A DNA stretch of 64,000 nucleotides from an uncultured Clostridia bacterium (GTDB taxonomy: Bacteria > Bacillota > Clostridia > Oscillospirales > Acutalibacteraceae). The DNA is taken from the NCBI GenBank assembly GCA_944380885.1, contig CALWIZ010000001.1, positions 1 through 64,000 on the forward strand, in the 5' to 3' direction. The notes below the pieces were generated by a model. It was not told the origin of the DNA. It did no database searches and was given only the letters and a program-made list of their open reading frames with translations. The position numbers were made by a program, and so were the translations under genes. Positions within the stretch are counted from its first letter, which is position 1, and every line of letters begins with the position of its first letter. Of the stretch, positions 15,664-22,717 are shown one piece after another.

Positions 15664-16959
15664 TTATGAAATAATTTTGTAAACAAGCGGTTTTTCAGGC
15701 GGCTTTGCGCTTCCGTACGAATATGCGGACAAAAGCGCCGCCGCGGCGTCCTCAAGGCGATCGGGACTGCCGTAAAGCGTAGCGAGTCTCTCGCCCTTTT
15801 CGACCCTGTCGCCGTATTTTTTGTCGAGCAGAATACCGGCGGAATAATCTATTTCGTCCTTTAAGGTCTCTCTTCCGGCGCCGGTCATTCCCGCGGCCTT
15901 TCCGACCGTTTCGCTGTCAAGCGAGGTTATATAGCCTGTTTCCGCGGCATATATTTCCTTTGAGGCGCCCGCCGCCGGAAATTCTTTTTCACCTGTAAGC
16001 AGACTCACGTCCCCGCCCATAGCTTCAGCCGCGTTTTTAAGTTTTTCGAATGCTGAACCGTCTGATATTACACGGTTAGCTTTTTCAAGGCTTTCTTTTT
16101 CCGAAACACCGAAACTTAGCTTATACATCTGCGCGGCAAGCAGTACCGAAAGCTCTTTAAGGTCGTCCGGTCCTCTGCCCTTTAGCACCGATACCGCCTC
16201 TTTTACCTCAAGCGCGTTGCCCACGGCATGGCCTAACGGTGAGTCCATGTCGGTTATCACGGCGGCGGTTTTCCTGCCGGCGCCCTTGCCTATGCTTACC
16301 ATTTCCTCGGCAAGGCGCACGGCGTCAGCCGCGGTTTTCATAAACGCGCCGCTGCCAAATTTTACGTCAAGCACTATTGTCTCGGCGCCCGCCGCCAGCT
16401 TTTTGCTCATTATGCTTGAGGCTATAAGCGGTATGCTGTTCACCGTTGCGGTAACGTCCCTTATGGCGTAAAGCCGTTTATCCGCCGGCGCGAAATTGCC
16501 GCTCTGACCGACAAGGCATATGCCCTCTTTCCGAGCGGTCCTCATAAATACTTCAGTCGTGACCGCCGTATTATAGCCGGTTATAGATTCGAGCTTATCT
16601 ACCGTGCCGCCTGTAAAGCCGAGACCTCTGCCCGACATTTTGGCTACGGTGCAGCCCATAGCCGCCGCTGCAGGCGCGGCAATAAGCGTCGTTTTATCTC
16701 CCACTCCGCCGGTGCTGTGCTTGTCGGCAGTATGGGGAAGCGCGGAGAGGTCGAGCATATCGCCGCTTTTCGCCATTTCGTTTGTAAGCAGGAGCGTTTC
16801 TTCACGGTTCATCCCGTTTAAGAGTATCGCCATTAAAAGCGCAGAAATCTGATAATCTGGTATGCTGCCGTCGGTAACGCCGGAAATAAAGAATTTTATT
16901 TCGCGTTCGTCAAGCTGCAGCCTGTCACGCTTTTTTTCTATAATATCGGTCATTCTCAT
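15664..16959 (-). CDS. pdp: pyrimidine-nucleoside phosphorylase
   Basis: 431 residues of the thymidine/pyrimidine phosphorylase family, which cleaves uridine, thymidine or deoxyuridine with phosphate to base plus (deoxy)ribose-1-phosphate in nucleoside salvage. Seen are the glycosyltransferase-3 N-terminal helical domain (MAILLNGMNREET), the phosphate/substrate loop KHSTGGVGDKTTL, GRGLGFTGGTVDKLESI, DVTATVNS and the KKLAAG motif, plus the C-terminal domain ending in the PYNP_C region (DYSAGILLDKKYGDRVEKGE). ATG 16959 follows GGGAGGGATTCCTT and overlaps the cdd stop (ATGA). Linkage to cytidine deaminase makes a pyrimidine salvage pair. Confidence 0.93.
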   Translation of the reverse strand: MRMTDIIEKKRDRLQLDEREIKFFISGVTDGSIPDYQISALLMAILLNGMNREETLLLTNEMAKSGDMLDLSALPHTADKHSTGGVGDKTTLIAAPAAAAMGCTVAKMSGRGLGFTGGTVDKLESITGYNTAVTTEVFMRTARKEGICLVGQSGNFAPADKRLYAIRDVTATVNSIPLIASSIMSKKLAAGAETIVLDVKFGSGAFMKTAADAVRLAEEMVSIGKGAGRKTAAVITDMDSPLGHAVGNALEVKEAVSVLKGRGPDDLKELSVLLAAQMYKLSFGVSEKESLEKANRVISDGSAFEKLKNAAEAMGGDVSLLTGEKEFPAAGASKEIYAAETGYITSLDSETVGKAAGMTGAGRETLKDEIDYSAGILLDKKYGDRVEKGERLATLYGSPDRLEDAAAALLSAYSYGSAKPPEKPLVYKIIS

Positions 16960-17354
16960 AAGGAATCCCTCCCGAAGCTCTCAGGCAGAAGCTCTGAAAG
17001 ACGGTATTTTTTTATCTTTCCGCCGTCAAAAAGCAGTATTTCCGTATCGCCGCCGAACTCGCTCAGCGCCTGACGGCATATCCCGCATGGCGTGCAGAAA
17101 TCTGTTATTACGCCTGATTTTCCGCCGACTACCGCTAATTTCAGGAATTTCCTCTCGCCTGCGGTAACCGCCGCCGCGAGAGCGGCTCTTTCGGCGCATA
17201 TTCCCGCCGGATATGAGGCGTTTTCGGTATTGCAGCCGGAATAGACGACACCGTTTTCTGCGAGCAGCGCCGCCCCGACCTTAAAGCCGGAGTAGGGAGC
17301 ATAAGCGTTTTCCATGGCTTTTTCCGCGATCAGGATAAGCTGCCGGTCGGTCAT
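16956..17354 (-). CDS. cdd: cytidine deaminase
   Basis: 132 residues, the usual size of the homotetrameric bacterial enzyme. It converts cytidine and deoxycytidine to uridine and deoxyuridine, which the overlapping pdp product then phosphorolyses. The zinc site is complete: CAERAAL with the catalytic glutamate, and PCGICRQ with the two other cysteines. The N-terminal AYAPYSGFKVGAALL substrate-binding segment is also typical. It lies 24 bases after the polysaccharide deacetylase gene and is probably transcribed from the same promoter. Confidence 0.95.
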   Translation of the reverse strand: MTDRQLILIAEKAMENAYAPYSGFKVGAALLAENGVVYSGCNTENASYPAGICAERAALAAAVTAGERKFLKLAVVGGKSGVITDFCTPCGICRQALSEFGGDTEILLFDGGKIKKYRLSELLPESFGRDSL

Positions 17355-17378
17355 ATGAATACCACCTTTTGTAAAAAT

Positions 17379-18197
17379 TTATAAGAGCTTTACCGTGCTT
17401 CCCGGAGCGAGTGTGACTTTTCCGCCGTCATAAACCGCGTAAAGCGTTTCTGCCGTCGGATTGTAGAGCGTTTTCCCGTCATAGCTTTTCACTATGCGGC
17501 GGAACGCCGTTATATATCTGTATATTTCACCGTTTGTCGCATACCATACGGTGTCTTTATTTCCGAGAGTTCCGCATATGTGCTCAAGCAGCTCCCAGTT
17601 GCCGTTAGCCGTAAACTCAAAGCTGTGTCCCCAGATGTAAAAGAGCTTGGGTGATACGCGCCAGAGCGGCTCGTTGTCATCAGGCTTGAGAAAACGGACC
17701 GCAAGTTCGTCAAGAGCCTTGTCGGCATGGTGGCAGGTCGGGTGCCAGCGCAGAAAATCTTTCGGAAAATCAAAGCCGTGGGTCGAAACGGTGGTGCGTG
17801 AGTAGCTTATTCCGCATACTGCGGCGGTTTCAGGCTCCCCCGCAGTATCGGCAAGTCCGAACGGATAAGCCATACCGTCTACTATTCCGCCCGTGACCGC
17901 CTCAAGATTTTTTCTGTCCTCGAGAATCTGACGCGCGCATTCCGCGGGAGTAATCTGGTCAAGGTGCTCGTGGGTGAGCGTGTGAACTGCGATTTCGTGA
18001 CCCTTGTAGAGCGCCGCCGCTTCTTCACCGCTCAGTCTTCCGTTATTGCCGAATGTGCCGCTGTTGAGGTTGAAGGTACATTTGATGCCGTATCTGTTGA
18101 TGATCTCCACAAGCCTACGGTCGTCGGCTGTGCCGTCGTCGTAGCTTAATGTCAGCGCTTTTGTCCTGAATCCCGGAAAACGAAAATAAATACTCAT
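17379..18197 (-). CDS. polysaccharide deacetylase (NodB-like, carbohydrate esterase 4 type)
   Basis: 272 residues starting at ATG 18197, which follows GGAGG with a 6-base gap; the in-frame extension to 18488 runs across a promoter and a probable 6S RNA and is rejected. NodB motifs are TLSYDDGTADD (motif 1, TFDD-like), HEIAVHTLTHEHLD (motif 2, H-x3-H metal site) and a GMAYPFG (RxxPY-like) loop. FYIWGHSFEF gives the late histidine. No signal peptide is visible, so it may act on a cytosolic or small substrate; some relatives are annotated as urate/uronate-related or intracellular CE4 proteins. It heads the minus-strand salvage operon. Confidence 0.82.
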   Translation of the reverse strand: MSIYFRFPGFRTKALTLSYDDGTADDRRLVEIINRYGIKCTFNLNSGTFGNNGRLSGEEAAALYKGHEIAVHTLTHEHLDQITPAECARQILEDRKNLEAVTGGIVDGMAYPFGLADTAGEPETAAVCGISYSRTTVSTHGFDFPKDFLRWHPTCHHADKALDELAVRFLKPDDNEPLWRVSPKLFYIWGHSFEFTANGNWELLEHICGTLGNKDTVWYATNGEIYRYITAFRRIVKSYDGKTLYNPTAETLYAVYDGGKVTLAPGSTVKLL

Positions 18198-18237
18198 AAT
18201 AATCCTCCCTTTATTATCGCTTATATCATTAAATATT

Positions 18238-18266
18238 ATTCTACACAATAACAGCCGTATTTTCAA
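18238..18266 (-). promoter_or_regulatory. promoter of the deacetylase-cdd-pdp operon
   Basis: On the minus strand TTGAAA (18261-18266), 17-bp spacer, TAGAAT (18238-18243) with TG directly upstream, about 40 bases before the start codon. Confidence 0.7.
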
Positions 18267-18313
18267 GACAAACGGCAAATCGACGCTTCTGTTTTTTAAA
18301 AGCCGAATATGAG

Positions 18314-18351
18314 AAAACGGGCAGCAGTGTACGTTCCCGCAACTGCTGCCC
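18314..18351 (-). terminator. terminator downstream of the probable 6S RNA
   Basis: GGGCAGCAGT and ACTGCTGCCC form a perfect 10-bp stem, followed on the minus strand by GTTTTCTC. Confidence 0.8.
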
Positions 18352-18371
18352 GCTCCGTTAAGATTAAACTG

Positions 18372-18570
18372 AATTGTCCCGCCCTGCCGTAATGCGCTTA
18401 AGATAACCTGCGTAAAGCAGGTGGGTGCCGGCCGTACGGTTTCGCGCTCCCTTCTTCCGAACTCGGCACAGCCGCGGGAGGTCTGCAAACCCGCCGTACG
18501 AGCTTTGGCCCCGAAAATAAAAGTTGTAGGGTTATATAAGACGCGGTCCGCGAACAGCGCAGGACATACA
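18372..18570 (-). ncRNA. ssrS: probable 6S RNA (RNA polymerase sigma-A mimic)
   Basis: A ~195-nt GC-rich non-coding block on the minus strand between DUF1292 and a strong terminator. The ends pair: GTCCTGC (minus strand, 18565-18559) with GCGGGAC (18382-18376). A 7-bp helix CGTACGG/CCGTACG closes the distal arm around the hairpin CCGAGTTCGG. The 3' half CACCCACCTGC-loop-GCAGGTTA resembles the small 3' hairpin and following strand of the 6S central bubble, and TGTTCGC in the 5' arm also matches E. coli 6S. Length, long-rod pairing and terminator fit 6S RNA, which binds the housekeeping holoenzyme in stationary phase. The assignment rests on remembered consensus; an SRP-type RNA was considered less likely. 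Confidence 0.62.
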
Positions 18571-18579
18571 GCAAAAAAC

Positions 18580-18894
18580 TTATTTGTCGTCTATCTCAAA
18601 GAAATCCTCAAGTCTTTCCACAAATGCGTCGGCGATTGTTTCGTATTCGTCGTCGTCCTCTATCTCGTAATAATACTCGTCGCCGTCCTCTTCCTCGCCG
18701 ACCTTGACTATGACAAGCTCGCCGCTGTCATTGAGCTGATCCTTGGGATCGTCATATATCGGAAGCATTGCCAGATAACGCCCTGTGTCAGTCTCGATAG
18801 CGTCAAGCACTTCAAATGTATATTCTTTCCCGTCATCGTCCGAAAGGGTTACAATGTCGGGATTGTATTCGTCTTTGTTTTTTATCTCGTCCAT
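18580..18894 (-). CDS. DUF1292 family acidic protein
   Basis: 104 residues, strongly acidic, matching the DUF1292/YrzB family of Firmicutes. The core is IVTLSDDDGKEYTFEVLD followed by YLAMLPIYD and the E/D-rich EDGDEYYYEIEDDDEYE, then a short helix. Members are often next to yqgF/yrrK and alaS; here it stands alone between an ABC exporter and the 6S RNA. Function is unknown. GGAGGACATT precedes the ATG. Confidence 0.9.
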   Translation of the reverse strand: MDEIKNKDEYNPDIVTLSDDDGKEYTFEVLDAIETDTGRYLAMLPIYDDPKDQLNDSGELVIVKVGEEEDGDEYYYEIEDDDEYETIADAFVERLEDFFEIDDK

Positions 18895-18976
18895 AATGTC
18901 CTCCGAAAAGAAGTCTTTTTCCTTTATATTGTAACCTTATTTTGCGATTTAGTCAATGATAACAGCATAAAAATTT

Positions 18977-20872
18977 TTATTTGCTCAAATGTTTTTCACT
19001 GTGCTGTTTTTCGTATTCGAGAACTTTTTTAAACTGGGTCTCGTAAAGCTCGCGGTATTTCCTGCTTGTTTCTATAAGCTCTTCGTGTGAACCGGTTTCG
19101 GTTATTATACCGTTTTCTATCACCATTATTTTATCGGCGGCTATTACGGTTGACAGCCTGTGCGCGATGACTATGCTTGTGCGTCCCTTCATTACGGCGC
19201 TGAGAGCCGACTGTATAAGGCTTTCGGAAATCGAGTCAAGCGACGAGGTCGCCTCGTCGAGTATCAGGATTTTCGGGTCTTTAAGCACTACGCGCGCGAT
19301 AGATACACGCTGCTTTTCACCGCCTGACAGCTTTAGTCCGCGGTTTCCTACAACAGTATCGAATTTGTCGGGCAGACCGTTTATAAAATCATAAATGTTA
19401 GCCACGCGGCAGGCGTTTTCAATTTCCTCCTTTGTGGCGTCAGGCTTTGCGTAAAGCAGGTTTTCAAGTATAGTGCCGTTGAAAAGATAGGTGTCCTGCG
19501 TTACGATTCCGATATGTGTCCTGAGATAAGAAAGGTCAAAATCCCTTACGTCGGTACCCGCTACCTTTACGCAACCGGAGGTAACGTCATAAAGTCTCGG
19601 TATCATACCTATAATGGTGGATTTTCCGGCTCCGGACGTGCCGACTATCGCGTACATTTTTCCGTCGGGCACAAAGAAGCTGATTCCTTTTAAAATTTCG
19701 TGTTCTTTCTCATATGAGAAATGCACGTCGCAGAATTCGACGCTGCAGTCGTCAAGCGGGGGCTTTACCGGATTTTCCGGATTGTCGATTTCTATTTTAC
19801 GGTCGTAGTATTCGAATATTCTGGTGAAAAGTGCGAGCGAGCGCACAAAATTCACCTGAAGGTCAAGCAGCTGCCGCACCGGCTGATAAAGCCTGTTGAC
19901 AAGGGATACTACCACCGATATGTCGCCGACCGTAAGACCCGCGTCAAAGCGGCTGATTATAAGAAATCCGCCGACAAAATATATAAGCAGCGGCGCTATC
20001 TGGATAAACATTCCGAGAAAGACATGAAACCAGCTTCCGGCGCGCTGCTCCTTTATCGTTATTTTTGTAGCTTCATTGTTTATGGAACGGAATTTCTCGT
20101 ATTCAACTTTTTCTTTGGTAAACAGCTTTACGAGCATTGAGCCGCTGACCGAAAGGGTCTCGTCAACATGCTGGTTAAGCTCGTCCTGCTTACCCTGCGC
20201 CTCGCTTACAAGCTCCCAGCGCTTTTTGCCGACCGCCTTTGTCGGAAGAATGAGCAGCGGAAGCACCACAAGCCCTACTATCGCCAGCCGCCAGTCGGTG
20301 TAAAAAAGATAAAATACAGAGGTCGCCACCGTAAGCACATTGCTGACAAGCGAGGTAAGCATCACCGATATTATCGAGCTTACGCCGTTGATATCGCTGT
20401 TCATTCTTGTTATAATGTCGCCCTGCTTTTCGCCGGTAAAGAAGGCGTGCGGCATATGCTGGAGATGGTCATACATCTGGTTGCGCATATCGTAAATGAT
20501 TTTCTGGGATATCCAGGAGTTTATGTACTGCTCAAGCACGCTTATGACCTGTGCCGCGGCAAGCACCACGAAAGCGAGAACGACAAGCTGAACAAGTATT
20601 TTAATCTCACGGCTGCCGTCCACAATCGCGTCCACTATTTTTCCGGTAATAATTGAGGGAAAAAGCCCCAGCACGGCAGATACGAATATCGCGGCAAATA
20701 CGGCGAGAAACTGCCATTTGTACGGCTTCAGATAACTGAGGATACGAAGCAGAAGCGCTTTTGTGATTTTCGGACGGTTCTTTTTTTCCTCCTCTGTAAG
20801 ATAACCGCGCGGGCCGCCGCCGATACGGTTCGGTCCCCTCATTCCCGCGGGAGGCGGATTCATAGGTCTCAT
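18977..20872 (-). CDS. ABC exporter, fused permease and ATPase (multidrug/lipid type)
   Basis: 631 residues: a Pro/Gly-rich cytosolic N-terminus of ~40 residues, a six-helix type-I exporter membrane domain (about residues 45-340), and a nucleotide-binding domain with Walker A GTSGAGKST, Q-loop VTQDTYLF, signature LSGGEKQRVSIARVVL, Walker B ILILDEATSSLD and an AHRLST H-loop. It should work as a homodimer, or as a heterodimer with a partner not seen here. Drug, lipid or peptide substrate is undetermined. The start MRPMNPPP at 20872 is likely; ATG 20863 is an alternative. No clear promoter was found in 20873-20988. Confidence 0.9.
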   Translation of the reverse strand: MRPMNPPPAGMRGPNRIGGGPRGYLTEEEKKNRPKITKALLLRILSYLKPYKWQFLAVFAAIFVSAVLGLFPSIITGKIVDAIVDGSREIKILVQLVVLAFVVLAAAQVISVLEQYINSWISQKIIYDMRNQMYDHLQHMPHAFFTGEKQGDIITRMNSDINGVSSIISVMLTSLVSNVLTVATSVFYLFYTDWRLAIVGLVVLPLLILPTKAVGKKRWELVSEAQGKQDELNQHVDETLSVSGSMLVKLFTKEKVEYEKFRSINNEATKITIKEQRAGSWFHVFLGMFIQIAPLLIYFVGGFLIISRFDAGLTVGDISVVVSLVNRLYQPVRQLLDLQVNFVRSLALFTRIFEYYDRKIEIDNPENPVKPPLDDCSVEFCDVHFSYEKEHEILKGISFFVPDGKMYAIVGTSGAGKSTIIGMIPRLYDVTSGCVKVAGTDVRDFDLSYLRTHIGIVTQDTYLFNGTILENLLYAKPDATKEEIENACRVANIYDFINGLPDKFDTVVGNRGLKLSGGEKQRVSIARVVLKDPKILILDEATSSLDSISESLIQSALSAVMKGRTSIVIAHRLSTVIAADKIMVIENGIITETGSHEELIETSRKYRELYETQFKKVLEYEKQHSEKHLSK

Positions 20873-20988
20873 TATTCATTGCCCCGTTTCAAAAATTTCT
20901 TCAATAATATAATATTTTAACACATTTTCGGAAACTTGCCATAATTTTTAACAAATTGTTAATTTGCATAAAAGTTTTTAAAAAGTAC

Positions 20989-21017
20989 TTGACAAACTAT
21001 AAATTATGCTTTATAAT
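20989..21017 (+). promoter_or_regulatory. perfect consensus sigma-A promoter with no long ORF behind it
   Basis: TTGACA (20989-20994), exactly 17 bp, TATAAT (21012-21017). It is the strongest promoter in the window and predicts a transcript starting near 21024. Confidence 0.88.
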
Positions 21018-21049
21018 AAAGCCAGACAAAGGGAAAGGAGTTGAAAACA

Positions 21050-21115
21050 TTGAGAGAGGATACTCCACCGGCTCATTGTCAGAATAAAACGAAAGCGGTG
21101 ATTCCAATGAAGTAA
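21050..21115 (+). CDS. candidate 21-codon micro-ORF
   Basis: TTG 21050 lies 9 bases after GGAAAGGAG and opens a frame MREDTPPAHCQNKTKAVIPMK ending TAA 21113-21115. The last two codons are also an independent AUG-AAG-UAA minigene with its own GGTGA site. Whether the peptide or only its translation matters is unknown. Confidence 0.3.
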   Translation: MREDTPPAHCQNKTKAVIPMK

Positions 21116-21271
21116 GAAGCGGCAACGCGAACAAAATAATTAAATGGTGAGTCCAATGCACTAAAGTTTTCAATTCCCTTACGGGGATTCACATATTAAA
21201 ACCTTAACAGGTGATTTATATGATTGTGAGGAAAATCGCTTTCAAATAAATTATTACGGGTGATTCCAATG
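21097..21271 (+). repeat. four GGTGA-N5-ATG units, three sharing GTGA(T/G)TCCAATG
   Basis: GGTGA starts at 21097, 21146, 21210 and 21259, and in each the ATG begins exactly 6 bases after the final A (21107, 21156, 21220, 21269). Units 1, 2 and 4 share GGTGA(T/G)TCCAATG. Units 1 and 2 are followed at once by AAG-TAA and CAC-TAA, making two-codon ORFs; units 3 and 4 open nine-codon ORFs. GGTGA is complementary to UCACC at the 16S rRNA 3' end. Confidence 0.75.
21220..21249 (+). CDS. candidate 9-codon micro-ORF
   Basis: ATG 21220 with GGTGA 5 bases upstream encodes MIVRKIAFK then TAA. Its ribosome site AGGT can pair with ACCT at 21201-21204, so initiation may be structure-controlled. Confidence 0.22.
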   Translation: MIVRKIAFK

Positions 21272-21298
21272 TACAGTTCAAATTCAGCGCTCGGTTAA
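21269..21298 (+). CDS. candidate 9-codon micro-ORF
   Basis: ATG 21269 with GGTGA 5 bases upstream encodes MYSSNSALG then TAA. It is the last of the four units. Confidence 0.22.
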   Translation: MYSSNSALG

Positions 21299-21450
21299 AT
21301 TGCATTCTTCTTATATGATAGTAAATTGTTTTTGCAATGCGTAAAGCAATCCCGACAGTTTCAATTTATATTAAATGATACCGAATTAACGGTTACGAAT
21401 AGAGATTTAATTCAGAGCAAAATTTTAAACTGAATACGTAAAAAAAATTT

Positions 21451-21486
21451 AAACAGTCCTGATGTGAAGCGTCAGGACTGTTTTTC
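21451..21486 (+). terminator. strong terminator of the candidate RNA
   Basis: AAACAGTCCTGA and TCAGGACTGTTT form a 12-bp stem around tgtgaagcg, followed by a T-tract and CC. Confidence 0.9.
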
Positions 21487-21554
21487 CGTCTGTCGATAAA
21501 CCTAAAATATAATTTTTTTGCGGCGAAAAGCCGCATTTTGTTTTTCCGTCTGTC
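21479..21554 (+). repeat. 16-bp direct repeat following two hairpins
   Basis: TGTTTTTCCGTCTGTC occurs at 21479-21494 and again at 21539-21554, exactly 60 bp apart, each right after a terminator-like stem. Confidence 0.8.
21512..21545. terminator. second hairpin, possibly bidirectional terminator
   Basis: GCGGC-gaaaa-GCCGC with a T-run before it and ATTTTGTTTTT after it. Confidence 0.6.
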
Positions 21555-21583
21555 CGAACCGTATAAACACGGCCTTTTCTAAT

Positions 21584-21633
21584 CACGGTAGAGCGATTTT
21601 TTTTTATTCTATCGTGTATTTTTATACGGTAGA
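21584..21633 (+). promoter_or_regulatory. repeated ACGGTAGA motif upstream of degV
   Basis: CACGGTAGA (21584-21592) and TCTATCGTG (21608-21616) form an imperfect inverted repeat, and TACGGTAGA recurs at 21625-21633. Possible operator or hairpin; a weak promoter GTGAAA-N17-TATAAT (21655-21683) follows. Confidence 0.35.
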
Positions 21634-21717
21634 ATGTTAAAAATCAGAATTAGAGTGAAAAAAAGACTGTAAGTAAATATAATAATATAAAAGAAATACG
21701 CGGGACAGGTGAGATTT

Positions 21718-22587
21718 ATGAGTTACAGGATAGTTACCGATTCGAGCGCAAATCTGACAGACAAACAGATTTCCGATTACGGCGTTGAAATACTTTCGCT
21801 TAAATATTATATAAACGGAAAAGAATATGACAGCTATAAAAAAGGCGTGCCGACCGACTATGCCGAAACCTACCGGCTTTTAAGGGAAAAGGCGAATATA
21901 ACGACCTCGCTTGTGACAAGGGAGGCCTGCGACAGCGTTATTCTGCCGATACTTGACAACGGCGAGGACGTGCTGGTGCTTGCTTTTTCATCGGGGCTTT
22001 CCGGAACATATCAGAATATTGTAAACGCGGCGGAGGATTACCGCGAGCATTTTCCCGAAAGAAAGATTACGGTGATTGATACTCTCTGCGCCTCGCTCGG
22101 CGAGGGAATGGCGGTGCATTATGCCGTAAAGCTGAAAAATAAAGGCAAAAGCATGGACGAGGTTGCCGACTGGGTGGAAAAAAACAAGCTGAAAATATGC
22201 CATATATTTACGATAGACGATCTGTTTTTCTTAAAGCGGGGCGGAAGGCTGTCAGGCGGCGGCGCGATAGTGGGAACGCTTCTTGGGATAAAGCCGCTTT
22301 TATATACCGCAGATGACGGAAAGCTGTATGTGACCGGAAAGGTAAGAGGACGCAAGGCGGCTATGGAGTATCTGATTGAATCGGTCGGGGAAAAGGCGGT
22401 AAAGCCGGAAGAGCAGGATATTTTCATAGTCCACGGCGACTGCGAGGAAGACGCAAAATATGTTGAAAGGGAGATAAAGAAGCGCTATAAGGTAAAAAGC
22501 ACTCTTTATAATTATGTCGACCCGGTAATAGGAGCCCATTCGGGACCGGGTACCCTTTCGGTGTTTTTTATGGGCGAAAAAAGATAA
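21718..22587 (+). CDS. DegV family fatty-acid-binding protein
   Basis: 289 residues of the DegV/FakB family. These cytosolic proteins bind a fatty acid and present it to a FakA-type kinase for membrane lipid synthesis. N-terminal [11 protein letters not shown], the [10 protein letters not shown] phosphate/ligand loop near residue 95, the [12 protein letters not shown] segment and the [19 protein letters not shown] region match the family, with the C-terminal [18 protein letters not shown] 21718 is preferred to GTG 21709 because AGGTGA sits 5 bases upstream. Followed by its own terminator; no fakA is in the window. Confidence 0.93.
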   Translation: MSYRIVTDSSANLTDKQISDYGVEILSLKYYINGKEYDSYKKGVPTDYAETYRLLREKANITTSLVTREACDSVILPILDNGEDVLVLAFSSGLSGTYQNIVNAAEDYREHFPERKITVIDTLCASLGEGMAVHYAVKLKNKGKSMDEVADWVEKNKLKICHIFTIDDLFFLKRGGRLSGGGAIVGTLLGIKPLLYTADDGKLYVTGKVRGRKAAMEYLIESVGEKAVKPEEQDIFIVHGDCEEDAKYVEREIKKRYKVKSTLYNYVDPVIGAHSGPGTLSVFFMGEKR

Positions 22588-22602
22588 CCTTTCAGCAGTT
22601 TT

Positions 22603-22633
22603 ATTCCGCGGCGCAAAAGCCGCGGATTTTTTA
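22603..22633 (+). terminator. terminator after degV
   Basis: TCCGCGGC-gcaaaa-GCCGCGGA stem followed by TTTTTT. Confidence 0.9.
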
Positions 22634-22647
22634 TATAAACGCCGTTG

Positions 22648-22676
22648 TTGATTTTTAAGGCTTTATGGTTTAATAT
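22648..22676 (+). promoter_or_regulatory. promoter of the membrane spermidine-synthase-like gene
   Basis: TTGATT (22648-22653), 17-bp spacer, TAATAT (22671-22676); the spacer begins TTTAAGGC as in two other promoters of this window. Confidence 0.6.
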
Positions 22677-22717
22677 AAATATAAATCACGGTATATTAAA
22701 GAGGGGAAGAAAGAGCT

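Larger units (their letters stand above)
21024..21486 (+). ncRNA. candidate structured RNA or multi-micro-ORF transcript
   Basis: A ~460-nt unit set by a perfect promoter and a strong terminator, with no ORF above ~21 codons. GGAGTTGAAAAC (21037-21048) is complementary over 12 bp (one G-U) to GTTTTCAATTCC (21166-21177), closing a ~117-nt domain and hiding the first Shine-Dalgarno site. GGATTCAC (21185-21192) can pair over 8 bp (one U-G) with GTGAGTCC (21148-21155). Four copies of GGTGA-N5-ATG lie inside. It could be a trans-acting RNA, a minigene/leader-peptide RNA, or a known large ncRNA class I do not recognise. Confidence 0.6.

Noticed and set aside
18198..18488. N-terminal extension of the polysaccharide deacetylase ORF
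   Set aside because: Crosses a consensus promoter, a terminator hairpin and the probable 6S RNA; ATG 18197 has a perfect ribosome site.
18372..18570. Reading the RNA block as SRP RNA or 5S rRNA because of GAGTTCGGAAGAAGG
   Set aside because: The SRP domain IV asymmetric-loop bases and the 5S helix set are not matched; end pairing and overall length fit 6S better.
21097..21271. CRISPR-like array from the GGTGATTCCAATG repeats
   Set aside because: Repeats are 12-13 bp, unevenly spaced and coincide with translation starts; no cas genes.
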